64,000 nucleotides of DNA from positions 148,117 to 212,116 of the forward strand of contig SSNU01000165.1 in NCBI GenBank assembly GCA_012064415.1, read 5' to 3'. The position numbers and the translations under genes were made by a program. Below are positions 36,921 through 49,992 of the stretch, in pieces. Position 1 is the stretch's first letter; each line of letters starts with the position of its first letter. The notes under the pieces were generated by a model. The model had not been told where the DNA came from. It saw nothing but the letters and a program-made list of their open reading frames with translations, and searched no databases. Source of the stretch: Gyrodactylus bullatarudis. Its lineage: Eukaryota; Platyhelminthes; Monogenea; Gyrodactylidea; Gyrodactylidae.

Positions 36921-38845
36921 AAGTACTTACAAAAATTATATCTAAATAAAATAGTAATTGTAGATAAATTATTTTTTGACAATATTCGTTTTTCTGACAA
37001 AAAAACTATTTTAATTCTCGGAAAGGATTAAAAGAATATCTCATGAATCATGTAAGTTGTGATATTGATCTCATAAACTAAGAAAAGTTTACATCAGATG
37101 ATGAGAATAACATTTTATTGTCAGAGGGAATAAGGATTTTTATATTTACTACGGTATTGATTTGAAACCCCCATAAAAATTAACCCATGTGACTTAGACT
37201 ATACAATATTTTACTTGTCTATGAATGAAAATTGATTTTCTTGTTGGATGTATTGGCGAGCTTTCTCGAAAATATACATCAACCTCTGTATAGTATTGAG
37301 TTAGAACTCATGTGGGAATATTTAAAGATAAGATGTGTGACTAATAATTAGCAGGGTCTCATCAGACTTATATATCTGTACTAATATTTTAGATACCATT
37401 GGTGAGTATGAGTATTTTATGTACAAGAGAGCTGTTGTTTGACTGTAAGGTCATTATTTCATAGAATCATGTTTTGAATATTTAGATAATAAATTATTAC
37501 TGGAATAACATGCAAGTCCTGTCTTTCTAATACTCAACAAGCTATTTCGTTTAATTTTATCCCAATCGAGAATATAAAATGTAACTTTTTTTCTGTTTTT
37601 CTTTAACAGTCAGAAGATTAATTATTCAATAATACTTGAAAAGAGTATTCAAGTATTATCAATGGAAGCTAAAAGCAACAATTTAATTTTAGTATTTTCG
37701 ATACTTAATAAATTCTTTGAACTGGAAAAATTTCTTGTTTATTTGAGATACAAGGTCGTCCTTTCAGTTTAGAGCAACATCAAAATTTTGGAATCGATGT
37801 ATCATCTCAAATTAAGCAGTTTTTCAAAAAGCTAATTCTGTATTAAATAGAGTTCAAATATTTAGAATGCAAGTAAACTGATTGTTCATCTAAAATTGAT
37901 TTATACAAATTAGGGTCAAAATTGGAGAAGGGAATCAAATTTCAAAAATGAGGTGTCCGTCAAAAATTTAATTCTGATGATCGGTTTCGTTTTCTAATTT
38001 CGCTTATCATTATCATTAAGAAATTTCTTCGTCTAAATTTCACAAAAAAAGAATTCAGCATCGAATAAAAATCTCTATTTTTCTTTAATTGATGAATAAT
38101 CTAGAATTCTTGAGGAAAAAAATTTCTGATTTAAATGGTATTCAATTCAGAATTATCAATAACTTTAAATCTATTTTTTAAAGAAAAATTAGGTACTTTT
38201 ATTTTTGATGAATAGAAATACTTTTTATTCGTTATTAATATTGAATATACAAAGTTTATTAATTTTCTGTATTGAAGTTTTGTGTTGAGGAAATTTTCAA
38301 ACTTATTCGGAGAGAAAAATAATTTCTTTCAATCGATTCAGTCTAACATTTCAAGGTAAAGGTAGATATTTAAGAAAAAAAACTTTAAAAGCCTTTTTTC
38401 TTTCAATCGGATGATCAATGATCATCTTCAATAAATCAATCTTCCAGAAAAAGGGGGATTTGCAGACACACAGTGTTTGTGATACACAAGGGTGATTATC
38501 ATCGTCTTCTCTTCATTATTATCCTCATAATTTCCCAAACACGTGACAAATACATACATGCAAGCTTTCATGGAAAAACAATATCTACTTTTACTACCGA
38601 AAGAAGTTTCTTTGCTATTATCCTTAAACAGCGAAAAAGGGCAGATTACTTTTACAATCATATATATCAATTAATTTAGTTCTCGAATTTTCCATATTTT
38701 CCGAATTTTTCATACTATAGATAGATATCGTGACTTGATGTTTCTTGATGAGGATTATAATTTAAGGAAAAAAGTTACTCCTAATATTGATATCATTTAT
38801 AAAATTGTTTAACTTCCTCTCTTTGTTAATCTAAAGATAAATCTA

Positions 38846-38975
38846 AAACTGTGATTTCACTTGAGGACGAAACGCGCGTATATGTCTACCATATATGTAT
38901 ACTTAGATTATTTCTAAATGCTATGTGAGTTTCTTTCGTACCAGTCTCGGTGGGATCCATTAGTAAGTTTTTGAA
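38846..38975 (+). repeat. Hammerhead-SINE remnant with half ribozyme
   Basis: From 38864: AGGACGAAACGCGCGTATAT, then GTCTACCATATATG and a body similar to the reverse of 23800-23850. The 3' half of the hammerhead is intact (GAAA, stem III ACGC/GCGT, GUA cleavage triplet), but the CTGANGA side is damaged (CTGTGA) and the stem I 5' arm is gone. Confidence 0.65.
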
Positions 38976-39961
38976 GTACTTTTTTAAAATAAAAACTCTT
39001 GACAATATAAGTGACCATTGGTCACTGAACAATTATAGCTATTATATTCATTCAAAATAAACTATTTTCATATAAATTATCGAGAAATATCCAAATTTAT
39101 AACGTGAGGACAAACAATGTCTTGAAAATAATTTCAAGATATTACTAAAGGTGCAAATTGCTTAAATCAAAGAGTTTTTTCTGTAAAATCATAGTGAATC
39201 GTGTAGAAGCAGGGATTGGTAAGAATCCTTGGATGACTATTTTTATTCTTACAGCTTGACAGCTCGGAAGTTCGATTTTTCTACCCGTATTGTTTGGAAT
39301 AGCATCAAAGTTGATAAATTTGGTTGGACACCTCTATAAAAAAGATATAACCTTTCATAACCTTGATCCTTAATGCGCTTTTGATCACGAATAATTATGA
39401 TGAGAATTCATTTTCATGTCCAAATAGAATCATTTTTCTATTCAAATTAGCTTCAGAAGAAAAATGTCTATCTTTTAAAAAATAAAATATGTTTGATAAA
39501 CTTGACAAGTAAACATTTATTCTTGTTATCATCATCTTATGTAAATCACTCTTTGTCAAAAATTCGTTTTTAATTTGTGAATCAAATTCAATTCAATAAT
39601 TAATTTTATCATAAATCTATATTATTATTCTGAGTATAAAAGTATCTATTTGAATAGATTCGACATATTCTTGTGCTATTTGAACCTCGAAAAATTTTGA
39701 ATTTTGTTTAATTTTAGTGATCTGTGGCAAATCTAGTTCTGGTAAGAAGTGATCTATAATTATAGATTATTTGAAAGGGCAGGAAATAAATTAGGTGTTA
39801 AAGCCAAACATTTTTATTATAAATCTTTTTTAATGACAATAATAGTTACGAATTTTAAAAATATGACAAAAAGAATCTTTACATGTTTACTTGGTAGTAG
39901 ATACGAGAAAAATTAAAATAGTAAAATATTCAATTAAACCTCTCTTTGGCATCCTTAAAAT

Positions 39962-42900
39962 TCAACCGAGATAATATTCTGCTGGTTCGTTGCTTGCTGG
40001 GGCAATGTTCAATTCTTGAGCACTATTTCTTACAGTATATGCAGAAGAGGTAGCTGATGGGGGTCGATCCATATACCAACCTCGATCATTACTTACCTTG
40101 GACGATTCTCGGTCATAAGTTATTTCAGTTTCTTTTTCTTTTCCATCCATACAACTTAAATAAGATTTTTAAGCAAAAAAGCGAAAAAGATATTTTTCAA
40201 ATACAACTCACTATCTCCAGAATAAGTAAGCCAGCAGGGCTAGTAAAAACGCAAGACCAAAGGCTCCAAAAACAGCACCAACTATGCATCCAGTATCACA
40301 ACTAGAGGCCTCTAAAATTATATTTAAAAAATTAAACTTGACGACCAATGTCTCCATATATTACGAAAAATTTTAATATAAAAATCAAAGTATGTATGTT
40401 GAGAATAGTAGAGATTGATTCTTCAAATTTTCGATTTCTAGCTTGAATCAGAATCCGATTATGAGATTTACATAAAATGTATTAATATTATTAAAATGGG
40501 TTTATTATTAAAACGAATAGGATGAGAATTTCCTGAGCATCCTTATTTAAGAAAAATTAAATTGAGAATACAGTACAGTATTGGTAGTAAAAAAATCTAC
40601 TTTATTGAACAGTGTCCTAACAGGAAGGGACTAAGTAATAATTCAAAATGTATTGAAATCAAGACATACCTTCTACCGTCAGTGAATTCCATTCACCAAT
40701 TATGGGAGTATTTGAATCAGCACTTTTTCTCACTAAACGATACTTGTATTTATCCGACGTCTCCGGTAATCCAGTAATTTCAGTACCTTAATATTTTAAT
40801 TGAAGAAATTCAAGGTTAATTCAAAAGGTATGATATCTCACTATTGTTACACTTAGCATCAACAGTCTTTATTTCCGAATCATCTGTATTTCCAATAAGT
40901 TGATATTGGATTTCATACGTATAGGTGCAATCGATAGGATATTCCGGCCATTCAACTTTCATTGAATTTGGATCACTTTGCTCCAAATTCAGATTTGTTG
41001 GATAATTTTCTAGAAATATATTTTTCTGAAAATTTTAATACATCGGCTAAAATTCAATAGTCTGAAGAGAAAAACTCTTTCACTAATCTCATTACTAAAT
41101 TATTATTTAATTAACTTTAGTAATAATTTTAAGCATAGATTGTTTCCTTGTACTCAATTAGTGAATCAGTAAAACGGCTAATCAGACACTCTGATTCTCG
41201 AAAAGTGGAATTGTATCGAATGTGTATCTACTGTACAAAAACTTTTGGTTTCTAATAAGCGAAGAAAAAACAGGGGAATTTTCATGATTCCACTCCATAT
41301 CAGAAGTCATAAATCTAATTTTTCTATTCCAGTATTGGATAGACGTCATGCTGTAGATAAGGCCCTAACAGCATGAAATTAAAAAACGAGAACTATGAGT
41401 AAAAAATAAATATTTTCTCAATCTAAATACAAAATTGATCAAAAGCAAGTTTAATAAACATTGTTTATCATTACTCAAATGAATACCCCGTTATGCATGT
41501 AAATCTTGAAAATACAATTTTCATGATGAAAAATAATCTTAAAATTAATAAATAGACCCTATTGGTAGCAATATAATTTAATAGTTAATAGATTTATCAA
41601 ATTAAAAGCTTACTGTCAACAATAGAATCGACTCCTAAATAGTTTCCTGGAGACGGTGAAGCTGCCGCATTTACCACAGATTCTTTTGCCCTTTCTATAA
41701 CATCTTCTTCGGTCATAAATTGTCCAGTAGAATCACTCTGAGAAATATTATAGTTCAAATTCGCACCAACACTACCCGATGGAGTCTTAAAATAATTTTT
41801 GATCGAACAACCCAACGTTACAAGGTTATCTAGTTCCATTGATTTTTTAAGCTAAAGATAATATGAAATTTATAATTAAGTTATAATAGAAATAGCTCAA
41901 CAATAGTAGAAATTACTTTTGAACAGAGCTCATTTGATAGTGAAGTTGAAGCTTGAGATTCAATATCCTCGTAAGCATCATTCCAAGAGACATCTTTATT
42001 TCCAGCACTTTGGACAGGACCAGATAATAATACCGAATGGATATCTTGAATAGAATTCATGTTACAGGTCGATTTGAAATTTAATGTCAAATTTTAACCT
42101 GATGTTTCTAAATAGGGCACTAGATTTTTCATTTTTTCATAAATTTGATGTATGCATTCACATGTTACAGCATAGGGGATAAAATAACATTGGTGTATGT
42201 GGCTTTCCTATAATGTAAATGTTAATTAAATAAATAATGTTCAATGTTAAATAAACGCGTACTACTGTGTGACAGGAATCATTGAATAAACATTCTCCCA
42301 TGCCCCTGTCTTTCACTTTTAACATGAATTGCGTGAAAAATTGGACCAGCCAGAGTCAAGTTTGAATGGCTATTAAATTCATCCGTCCGAGATTTTCATT
42401 ATTTTTCCTATGTATCGAGCATACATATGATTTCAATTGACGTGGTAAATAAATATATTTTAAGAAAAGAGACCCCTTTACAAGATTTTCAATGATCCTT
42501 CAGGCCGATTGATCTTTTCAAGCATTTACATGTTTTTTTTTAATTTTCAAGTACAGCATGATGAGTCTTGCATTCGTTCAGTAGCAAAAGAATGTTTCTG
42601 ATATGGGGGTCTATTATCTTTAACCCTCGCCCTGGAAGTGGGGTCCATACGGACCCCAACCATATTTTGATTTGTAATAACTTTGGATAGAAGTATGATA
42701 TCTTATCCAAACAAAAACCTAATCCTAGCTAAACTAATAATCTACAAAAATTTTAGTCTGTTATGACACATTGAACAAATGGGGTCCGTAGGGACCCCAC
42801 ATTGTATTCTATATGATTTTCTCATTTTTTCATAACATGAGCTACGAAGAAGACGTGTACTCTGATATCGAAACAAGTAACTATAGATGAACAGCTAATA

Positions 42901-45900
42901 AGTTTTCGTGGGAGATGTCCCTTCAAAGTGTACATGCCGTCAAAGCCTGGAAAATACGGTATCAAAGTGTGGGCTTTGTGTGATTCTAAAAATGCATATC
43001 TCTGCAATGCTGAAATTTATATCGGAAAAGAAGGAAATTTTCCTGAGAAAGGTCAAGGAGAAAGAGTTGTTAGAGAACTTGCAAACCCTTTCATCAACAA
43101 AGGTCGAACAATAACTTGTGACAATTTTTTTACGACCCATAATTTGGCCTTAGATTTGGTAAAAAAGAAAACTGCATTGGTTGGTACAGTTCGTAAAAAT
43201 CGTACTTTTCTGCCGCCTTCTTTTCAAACCAGTAAGATTGATCTTGGTAAAATTGAATATATATTTGATGGTCCAATATCAATTCTACGTTACGGCCAAA
43301 AAAAGAATAAACCAGTATTGATGCTTTCAACCCTACATCAACAGACTGATGACACTGGATCCAAACCAGAAATGATCGAATACTACAACAAAACTAAAGG
43401 CGGTGTTGATGTCTTGGATCAGTTGATAGAAAATTATTCTTGCAGAAGATCTACAAAAAGATGGCCTTTATCAGTATTTTGGAATATCTTGGATATGGCA
43501 GCATACAATGCCTATGTTTTACATTCCATAAAATGGCCAGATAATCATATTACCAAAAGATGTGCACGAAGAATATTTCTAAAGGAACTAAGCTATCAGC
43601 TCATGGGAGTAGAATCAAAGCAGCAAGAAAGTATAGGCGCCAAAAGACGAAGAACTAGCATACTCAATAACGATCTAGAAGCTGAGATAACACCAAAGAA
43701 AGGAAGATGCTCCTTTTGTCCAAGAACAAAAGATGTCAAAATATCAACCTACTGTAATTATTGCAAGAAAAACGCTTGTAAAATTCATCATATCTTGATT
43801 TGTTTAGAATGTCAAAAGTCTTGAAATATACAATGTCAGACCTAATATTTTATTATATTTTTATATATTTTTCTATATAAATAAGTATGGGGTCCAAATG
43901 GACCCCACTTGTGAAATGTGTAATTTTACCAACTTCCAGGGCGAGGGTTAATAAAGAGTTTTGTAAAAATTATTTTTCCTCATAAAACATGTTTGCCACC
44001 CAGAGAGAACACGTAATCCATCTCATAAAAGAAGGTTAAAACAAAGACGAGATCATGAATTTAACCGATGTCAAATCTAGATATTATTACAAAATACTCA
44101 AAGATCTCACAAGGGTACCAAGATCCCGAGGCAGAAAAGAATCCTATCCAGGATTAAAAGATAAGATGATTGCGTATTGGAAATCCAAAGGTCCCATGAC
44201 AAAATTGGAGATCACTTTAAAGATAAATGAATTTGCGAAGGAGTTGCATTTTGATTTTGTTGGAAGTCGCTTTTACATTGACAATTTCATTTCAAACAGT
44301 AGATTACCAGTTAAAGAGAACCAGAGTTAATGGAGGATTCAATTTCTAAAATCCTCGGAAAGTATTTTTTGGAAATTTTCAAATTGAAAATATATCGAGG
44401 AGTCATAAATTTTAATTTGGATGGTTTGGATAGAAAAGAGGAACAAGATTTGGATTCAGTTTGATTATAATCTTGAACTAAAGAAAATGTTCGTTTTTGG
44501 ATCAAGCAATTTTATTATGAGTTAGTCCAAATTTATGGATTATAATTACTACAAAATTATCTATTTTATTCTTATATTCGTTCAGAAAATAATCAAATAG
44601 AATATTTTACAAGATTATCAAAGAATAAATCAAAATTATTCGATGAATTTGTGAAAAGGTTGCCAAGTGGTGTAGAATTATATCTTAACGATTGTCCTGA
44701 AAACCAGATGAAATTGGGAAATATTTTCAATTCAATAAAGCCTGATGTCTTCACGTATAAAGGCAAGCCCTTCAGCAAACTTTTGTCCAACAGAATGTAC
44801 AATTTGAGAAATTCTATAATCAAGAGAAGAACGAAAACAGATAATGGTTCGGAGTAAGTTCTAAAAAATTCTAATTTCAAACTAGTTGTTTAATTTTATT
44901 CCTAGGTACACCTTTTTGGAAGATTTTCAAGTCTTATGTGATGCATGGTATAGTTTGAATGTAAAGGATACTTACGTTGCGTATCGAAAAATAGATGCAA
45001 AGAAAGTGCCCAAAATCGAGAAGCAAAATGTGATCAAAAAACTTTTTAAAGATGTTCTAAACAACATAGATAATAATGAGAAAGAAATTTCTGAACAATG
45101 TAGAGAACTTAAAAATATTTTTGAATTATTCATGTAATATATTTTTCTTGTTAATGGATTCTTGTTCTCGGACGGATGAATTTAATAGCCATTCAAACTT
45201 GACTCTGGCTGGTCCAATTTTTCACGCAATTCATGTTAAAAGTGAAAGACAGGGGCATGGGAGAATGTTTATTCAATGATTCCTGTCACACAGTAGTACG
45301 CGTTTATTTAACATTGAACATTATTTATTTAATTAACATTTACATTATAGGAAAGCCACATACACCAATGTTATTTTATCCCCCATACATCAAATTTATG
45401 AAAAAAATGAAAAATCTAGTGCCCTATTTAGAAACATCAGGTTAAAATTTGACATTAAATTTCAAATCGACCTGTAATGCCAAAATTGTGTTAAGTAAAA
45501 TTAGGTTTATTCTAAAAACATGAGTATAAATTTTAGCTTACCAGGATTTTCTCCTGCAGTCTTCGCTTCAATCCAATCACTAGCTTCTATAGGGACACCA
45601 GATGGTTTAGCGACACTAACAACTCGATTTTCATATAGAGTTCCCGGTTTTAATGCAGTTACTTCCCCTTCTGTAATAAATCAGGAATTTATTAAGATAT
45701 AATAACAGCATTTTAACTATTATTAATAATTTAATTTATTTAAAATACTAACTGTTGGAACAACCATTAGATTTTTGCATTATGTCCTCGGTTCCTTTTA
45801 TTCTGTACTCAATAATGTAATCAAACGAACAAGAATTATCAGGTTTTATCCATTCCACACTATTTCTTGTTTCACCCAAATTACTAACAGTCACATTTCC

Positions 45901-48900
45901 AATAGCAGCCAAATCTTTAACTGAATAAGAAAACTAGATAAGATTTCAAATTTATTTTTAAATATATTTTTTCTTACGATTTGCTTTGGCATTTTTGGCT
46001 AAGAACATGCTTTTATCTCCACTGGCTGAAATCGCATCGATAGTTTTTTGTAATTCCTTATTTACTAAGGCGGGGTCAACATCTTTTCCATCAGGACCCT
46101 TTGAAGGGTAGCCTAACTCAAGAGCTGCTGATGCAAGGCCGTTAACATTTGAAAAACCAAGTATCGAGCATTGATTAAGTTTGACAGTATTCTTGTCTTC
46201 CTTCTGAATCTGAATGGATTCATAATGATATTTATTTAGGTAATTTTTGATCCATTAAAGGATCTGAAAACTAAAATAATATTAGCTAGTTGATATGAAG
46301 TTGGAAATCTGTGATTTTTACGAAAATATCAATTTTTCATCAAGAATTCGAATACATTAAATTTTTTTGGAATCTAAATCATATTACGCAATTCTACCTG
46401 TTCATGTTAATAAAAAATCCATGCTTCTGTGAATAAGAAAACTGGAAAAAAATTATTTTCAAGAAAATATTTTTTATTTGAAAGTGACGGACTGGTCACA
46501 ATTAGACAAGAAAATTAATCATGCTGAATCTGATCTGGGATTGATCTCATTGCCCCTTTGGATTTGGATTTTGATTACTTGAAAATCAACGAAATTTCGT
46601 TAATTCAATTTAAGTTACCATATTCAATTCAAATTACCATATTTTTCTTCTTTAAACTGTAAAATTGGAGAACATGATTTTTGAAAATAAAGTAAATTCT
46701 CATCTTCGTGTCAACTAGCTTTAGATTCCAAAGCTCCATATCAACCAACTTTAAACTTAATTGGAATAGGGTAAATCTTTTTCCAAAGAGGAATCAGATT
46801 ACATGTGTCATATCCACTGATATTATCTTACCGAAAAGTCTGGATGAAACTTTGAAAAATGTTCTATTTTTATTTCGATGGAATATTTTTCAAATTTGAA
46901 TTATCAGCAATAATTTATTATGATCCATAATATAGAGCAAGTCAATTAAATCACTACTCACATTATCGCAGATTTTACCAGCTATCTCTTTTGAGTAATT
47001 GCTCATGGGATCGCTTAACCTCTCATCATATTGTACAAACTTGTTACCCTGTTCTTTAACGAGGCCATTAGTAATGTAGTTTATATCTTTATTGGCTCCT
47101 CCATCACCACCGCCACCAGTAGAAGCAGTGGTTTTTGCTTTGACTATTTCTGATGTTGCCAAAGGGTCTTTACTTCCATAAGCATATTCCTCAACTTGAT
47201 ATTCATACTCTGTTACAGGATTAAGTCCTGTTACAGTGTATTCTTAAAGAAAGAAAAATGCATTAGTATTATTAGTATTATTAGCATTAGTATTGTTTTA
47301 CCTAAAGTGGATTAAGATTTGAAAAATAATTCATACTGCTGTAATTTTTTATAAATGAACTATTCACAAAATAACATTATTTTCTAACCATTTTGGCATC
47401 CAGCTAGGATAGTTTTGAAAATTGAACTCCCCACAGGTCTGTAGTTTAACTTGTATGTTCGTGAGCAATCGTTTGGCCGAGATTTCCATGATACGTTTTG
47501 GGAAGAATCACTCGAATTCACAGTAACTTCGCCAGATACAAAGTCATTATTTGTTTTAGCTTAGGAAAAATAAAATGAAAAAGGAAAAATATTTGAATGA
47601 AGCTTCATTTACGTGTTACGACTGCTGCATTATTAAGATAGGCAGCACTAATTGTTGTTTCAGCATATTTATGAATGGAGGCCTCAAGGATCTCTTTCAT
47701 TTTTTTTGGATAAATGGCCGTTTTTGATTTTTGAAGGATTGGTGGAACTTCCAAGTTCATACTTGCAAAAGTTTTGCCATCTGAATTTTGTTTTACCTCT
47801 CCGATTTCACATTTTGTTACCAAAAGATCTGCGTCTTTAGCAGCTTTATCAATCTTCAGATTTTTAAAAATAAATTTAAATAATCCTATAACATAATTCT
47901 AAATATTTTTCAATTCTCTGTTTACTTATCTATGTATCCTAAGGCTTTTCCTGAAAATTATTTCCAAGTCCAATTTAATACTCTATCGTTGTCAAAACTG
48001 GGATCTTAATGATAAGTTAGTTTTAAAAAATTATTTTGATTTAAATTCATAGATTTCTAGAAGATTATCAGAATTATTTAATAAATCTGAAGTATCCAAA
48101 AAAGGTTAACATCTAGTTAAAATCTAGTGGTTGACTTGCTATTAGTTTATATTAAACTTTTTCGATTAATTTTTGTGAACCTTGGACAATATAAATAGTA
48201 GCTTGCACCTGTAGTATATCTTATCATCAGTAGGAATAATTTCTTTCATGATCGATTAAAATAAGTTAGAATTCAATGGATATTGAGAATTATTAGCAGA
48301 GACCAAACTTAGGTTTAATATATACAGTCAACAATCAAGAGAGCCTAAGGAATAGTGGAATCATTTTAGTTAAATTAAATCAGAAGAATTTACCAAACAA
48401 ATTTCAAGATTATAGATTCAAATTAATTCGATTGTTGAAAGTTAAAAAAGTTAGAGTATTCTCACACTTGCACATAAGTTGGTTTTGAATACTTCTCGAA
48501 CAGTGGAACCTTCTTCAGCGAATTTGCTTGAATAAGCTAGAGGCAACTTTAGAAAAGTTAGTACATCTCCTGTTGCTATCAACGCAGTAGGCGTAGGAAC
48601 TGAGATGAGAAATTTTCAATTAGTATTTTATCAAATTAATCCTTTCTTTAATATTACTCATAGATTCTGGAGCAATGTAATATTCTTGATCTGGATTTGC
48701 TATGTAGTCTCTGATTGAGTTTAACAAACGTAAATTGAAATCTCGATCTGACATGAGACTACCATCTTCATTCTTTGGAGTTCTTCCTTGAATCAAAACA
48801 CTAGCAGTAACAACAGATCCAACTGATGCTTCTGCCTTCTTAAACGATTCTAAATCACATTTGTCTACAATAAATCCAGCAAGTTGAAAAACTTTAGTCT

Positions 48901-49206
48901 CCTAAAAATATTATTTGGGCGTGTGTTTCTTACAGCCTTGCAAATTATAATACCTCGATCAGCATTAACTGTTGTAGTTACATTCGCATAAGTATCATCC
49001 CAATAAACAATCGTTCCATTTCTGAAAAGCGGACCCGATAAACGAGTATCTCTTCTATCTAAAAATGCTTTAAAAATACATTTAACTAACCAGGTATCTG
49101 ACGTTTATTAATCAAATCAGCTAGAAAACGTATTATTAAATTTCTAACCTTTGTTAAAAAGACAAAAGAATATGCAAAAAACTCCAAATATTTTAATTCT
49201 TTCCAT
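39962..49206 (-). CDS. Type I membrane protein with four SEA-like modules and three FN3 domains
   Basis: Sixteen exons: 49206-49149, 49067-48934, 48901-48658, 48599-48466, 47853-47613, 47559-47389, 47242-46962, 46209-45978, 45920-45753, 45670-45542, 42044-41917, 41851-41614, 41009-40842, 40786-40670, 40311-40212, 40154-39962. Phases agree throughout and the sum is 911 codons plus stop. Layout: signal peptide 1-19; SEA-like modules about 20-145, 146-270, 366-498, 598-719; FN3 domains about 271-365, 499-597, 720-814; membrane helix about 820-845; 66-residue tail. Each SEA-like module is cut by a phase-0 intron just after an IC/LC motif, and a conserved Cys follows 14-15 residues later. Each FN3 has a phase-1 intron after a conserved Cys-x-N. 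It is probably a cell-surface glycoprotein. The SEA assignment is by pattern only. Confidence 0.85.
42620..43951 (+). mobile_element. Nested piggyBac element
   Basis: TTAA at both borders (42620-42623, 43948-43951), with perfect 16-bp ends CCCTCGCCCTGGAAGT and their complement. Near each end is a GGGGTCC...GGACCCC palindrome. About 1.3 kb long, shorter than a full element of about 2.5 kb, because the middle of the transposase gene is missing. Confidence 0.92.
42837..43824 (+). pseudogene. piggyBac transposase, internally deleted
   Basis: A short start (MSYEEDVYSDIE) is joined out of frame to the catalytic C-terminal half from about 42877: DEQLISFRGRCPF, MPSKPGKYGIKVWALCD, ITCDNFFT with a catalytic Asp, KGGVDVLDQL with another Asp, then the cysteine-rich C-terminal domain (CSFCPRTKD, CNYCKKNACKIHH, CLEC). 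The family normally has about 550-600 residues; about half is lost at the junction. It was non-autonomous at insertion, or decayed later. Confidence 0.9.
43989..44464 (+). pseudogene. Unrecognised ORF of the long-TIR transposon, N-terminal part
   Basis: ATG at 43989 opens MFATQREHVIHLIKEG, a stop at 44037, then the same frame continues to 44330 with a basic, helix-rich region (RVPRSRGRKESYPGLKDKM; GPMTKLEITLKINEFAKEL). After a one-base shift the text goes on as MEDSISKILGKYFLEIFKL to 44464. It could be a DNA-binding N-terminus: the GPMTKLE...NEFAKEL stretch looks like a helix-turn-helix of CENP-B type. No catalytic triad is seen. Confidence 0.45.
44600..45136 (+). CDS. Unrecognised ORF of the long-TIR transposon, C-terminal part
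   Basis: A frame from about 44600 (YFTRLSKNKSKLFDEFVKRL, PENQMKLGNIFNSIKPDVF, LSNRMYNLRNSIIKRR) runs to a GT donor at 44855 and rejoins in frame after the AG at about 44906 (YTFLEDFQVLCDAWYSLNVK) to a stop at 45136. About 160 residues, highly charged and helical. No homology recognised. It may be an accessory or a new transposase type. Confidence 0.45.
46284..46720. repeat. MITE in intron 7 of the SEA/FN3 gene
   Basis: AGCTAGTTGATATGAAG at the left and CTTCGTGTCAACTAGCT at the right form imperfect inverted ends, 437 bp apart. Related termini (CTAATTGACGTGAAGATGAGAATTTAC and similar) occur near 62937, 63844 and 49605-49625. No coding content. Confidence 0.6.
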
Positions 49207-49992
49207 AATCTCTTCGGAATTCTTATCAACCTTAGATTTAATTATTTCTTTGTCTCAAATTAGAAAACGAATCACAATTTAAGTACATGAAAAATCAATG
49301 GTTCACTTTATTCTACCAATGTGCTAAGTATCCTTTGCGAAAAAAATCTTTTAAGATTTCTATGTTATAATTCGGTTTCCCATTAATAATCTTAATAGTA
49401 GATTAGTTCAAAAATTTTACAAACTCTCTTGATTGAGCAGCATCCAATTTTCAAATTTTCGAAGAAGCTCACTCAAATAATAACTCATAATGAGAGTTCA
49501 GAGAAATCTATCATTAATTTAGACCATTTGAGTTTTCAATTTTTAAGCAAAAAAATTAATTAGTACCTAGAGAAAATGTTGCGTCTCTCAGAGGTTCATA
49601 CTCATCTTCATGTTAACTGGCTTTTAATGTGAGAATTTTTTTCGATATGACCTATTTTTGTGGCTTTATCAAGATAATTTCTAAGTTTCCTATAAGGGAT
49701 TCGTTTTATTTTTAATCAATTTTGGTAACCATTTATATGTTTCCAGAAAGATTGAGAATTAATTTAAATACAGTATTGCAAAAGAAGTCATTTTAAATTT
49801 CGCTTGGTCTCATCAGTCTGTGAACTTTTGCTTTAAAATAATGACAGGATGGAAAACTGTCTAGCTTGCTAAAATTTAAATCAGATGAAAGCTGATTATT
49901 TTCTACACAATCAAAAAATAAACTAAAATGATTCTATATTAAACTGAATTTATTTTAAAAAAAAGAATATTTATTCTATTATTTAGCAGGCT

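Larger units (their letters stand above)
33264..39961. other. Gene desert of about 6.7 kb with repeats
   Basis: No exon chain can be supported. It contains a MITE at 35840-36078, SINE remnants at 36690-36920 and 38846-38975, a palindrome of ATT/AAT repeats at about 34706-34760, and a less AT-rich patch at 34760-35130 that might be an LTR-like fragment (AATAAA at 35067) but lacks clear ends. Confidence 0.5.
42065..45474 (+). mobile_element. 3.4-kb transposon with roughly 330-bp inverted repeats, unclassified
   Basis: The arms run from CAGGTCGATTTGAAATTT at 42065 to about 42395 and are matched in reverse at about 45160-45474, nearly identical. TA flanks both ends (42063-42064 and 45475-45476), which suggests the Tc1/mariner/pogo supergroup. 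The element lies in intron 10 of the SEA/FN3 gene, its left end 18-19 bp from the acceptor of the next exon at 42044. A piggyBac relic is nested at 42620-43951. The remaining ORFs at 43989-45136 do not resemble transposases I know. Confidence 0.8.

Noticed and set aside
38428..38679. Overlapping ORFs on both strands, 68 and 80 residues
   Set aside because: Neither shows a motif or codon pattern better than chance in AT-rich DNA.
39714..39750. P-loop-like micro-exon (VICGKSSSG between an AG and a GTAAG)
   Set aside because: Only about 24 bases with splice-like ends, a stop follows if not spliced, and no neighbouring exon continues a kinase-like fold.
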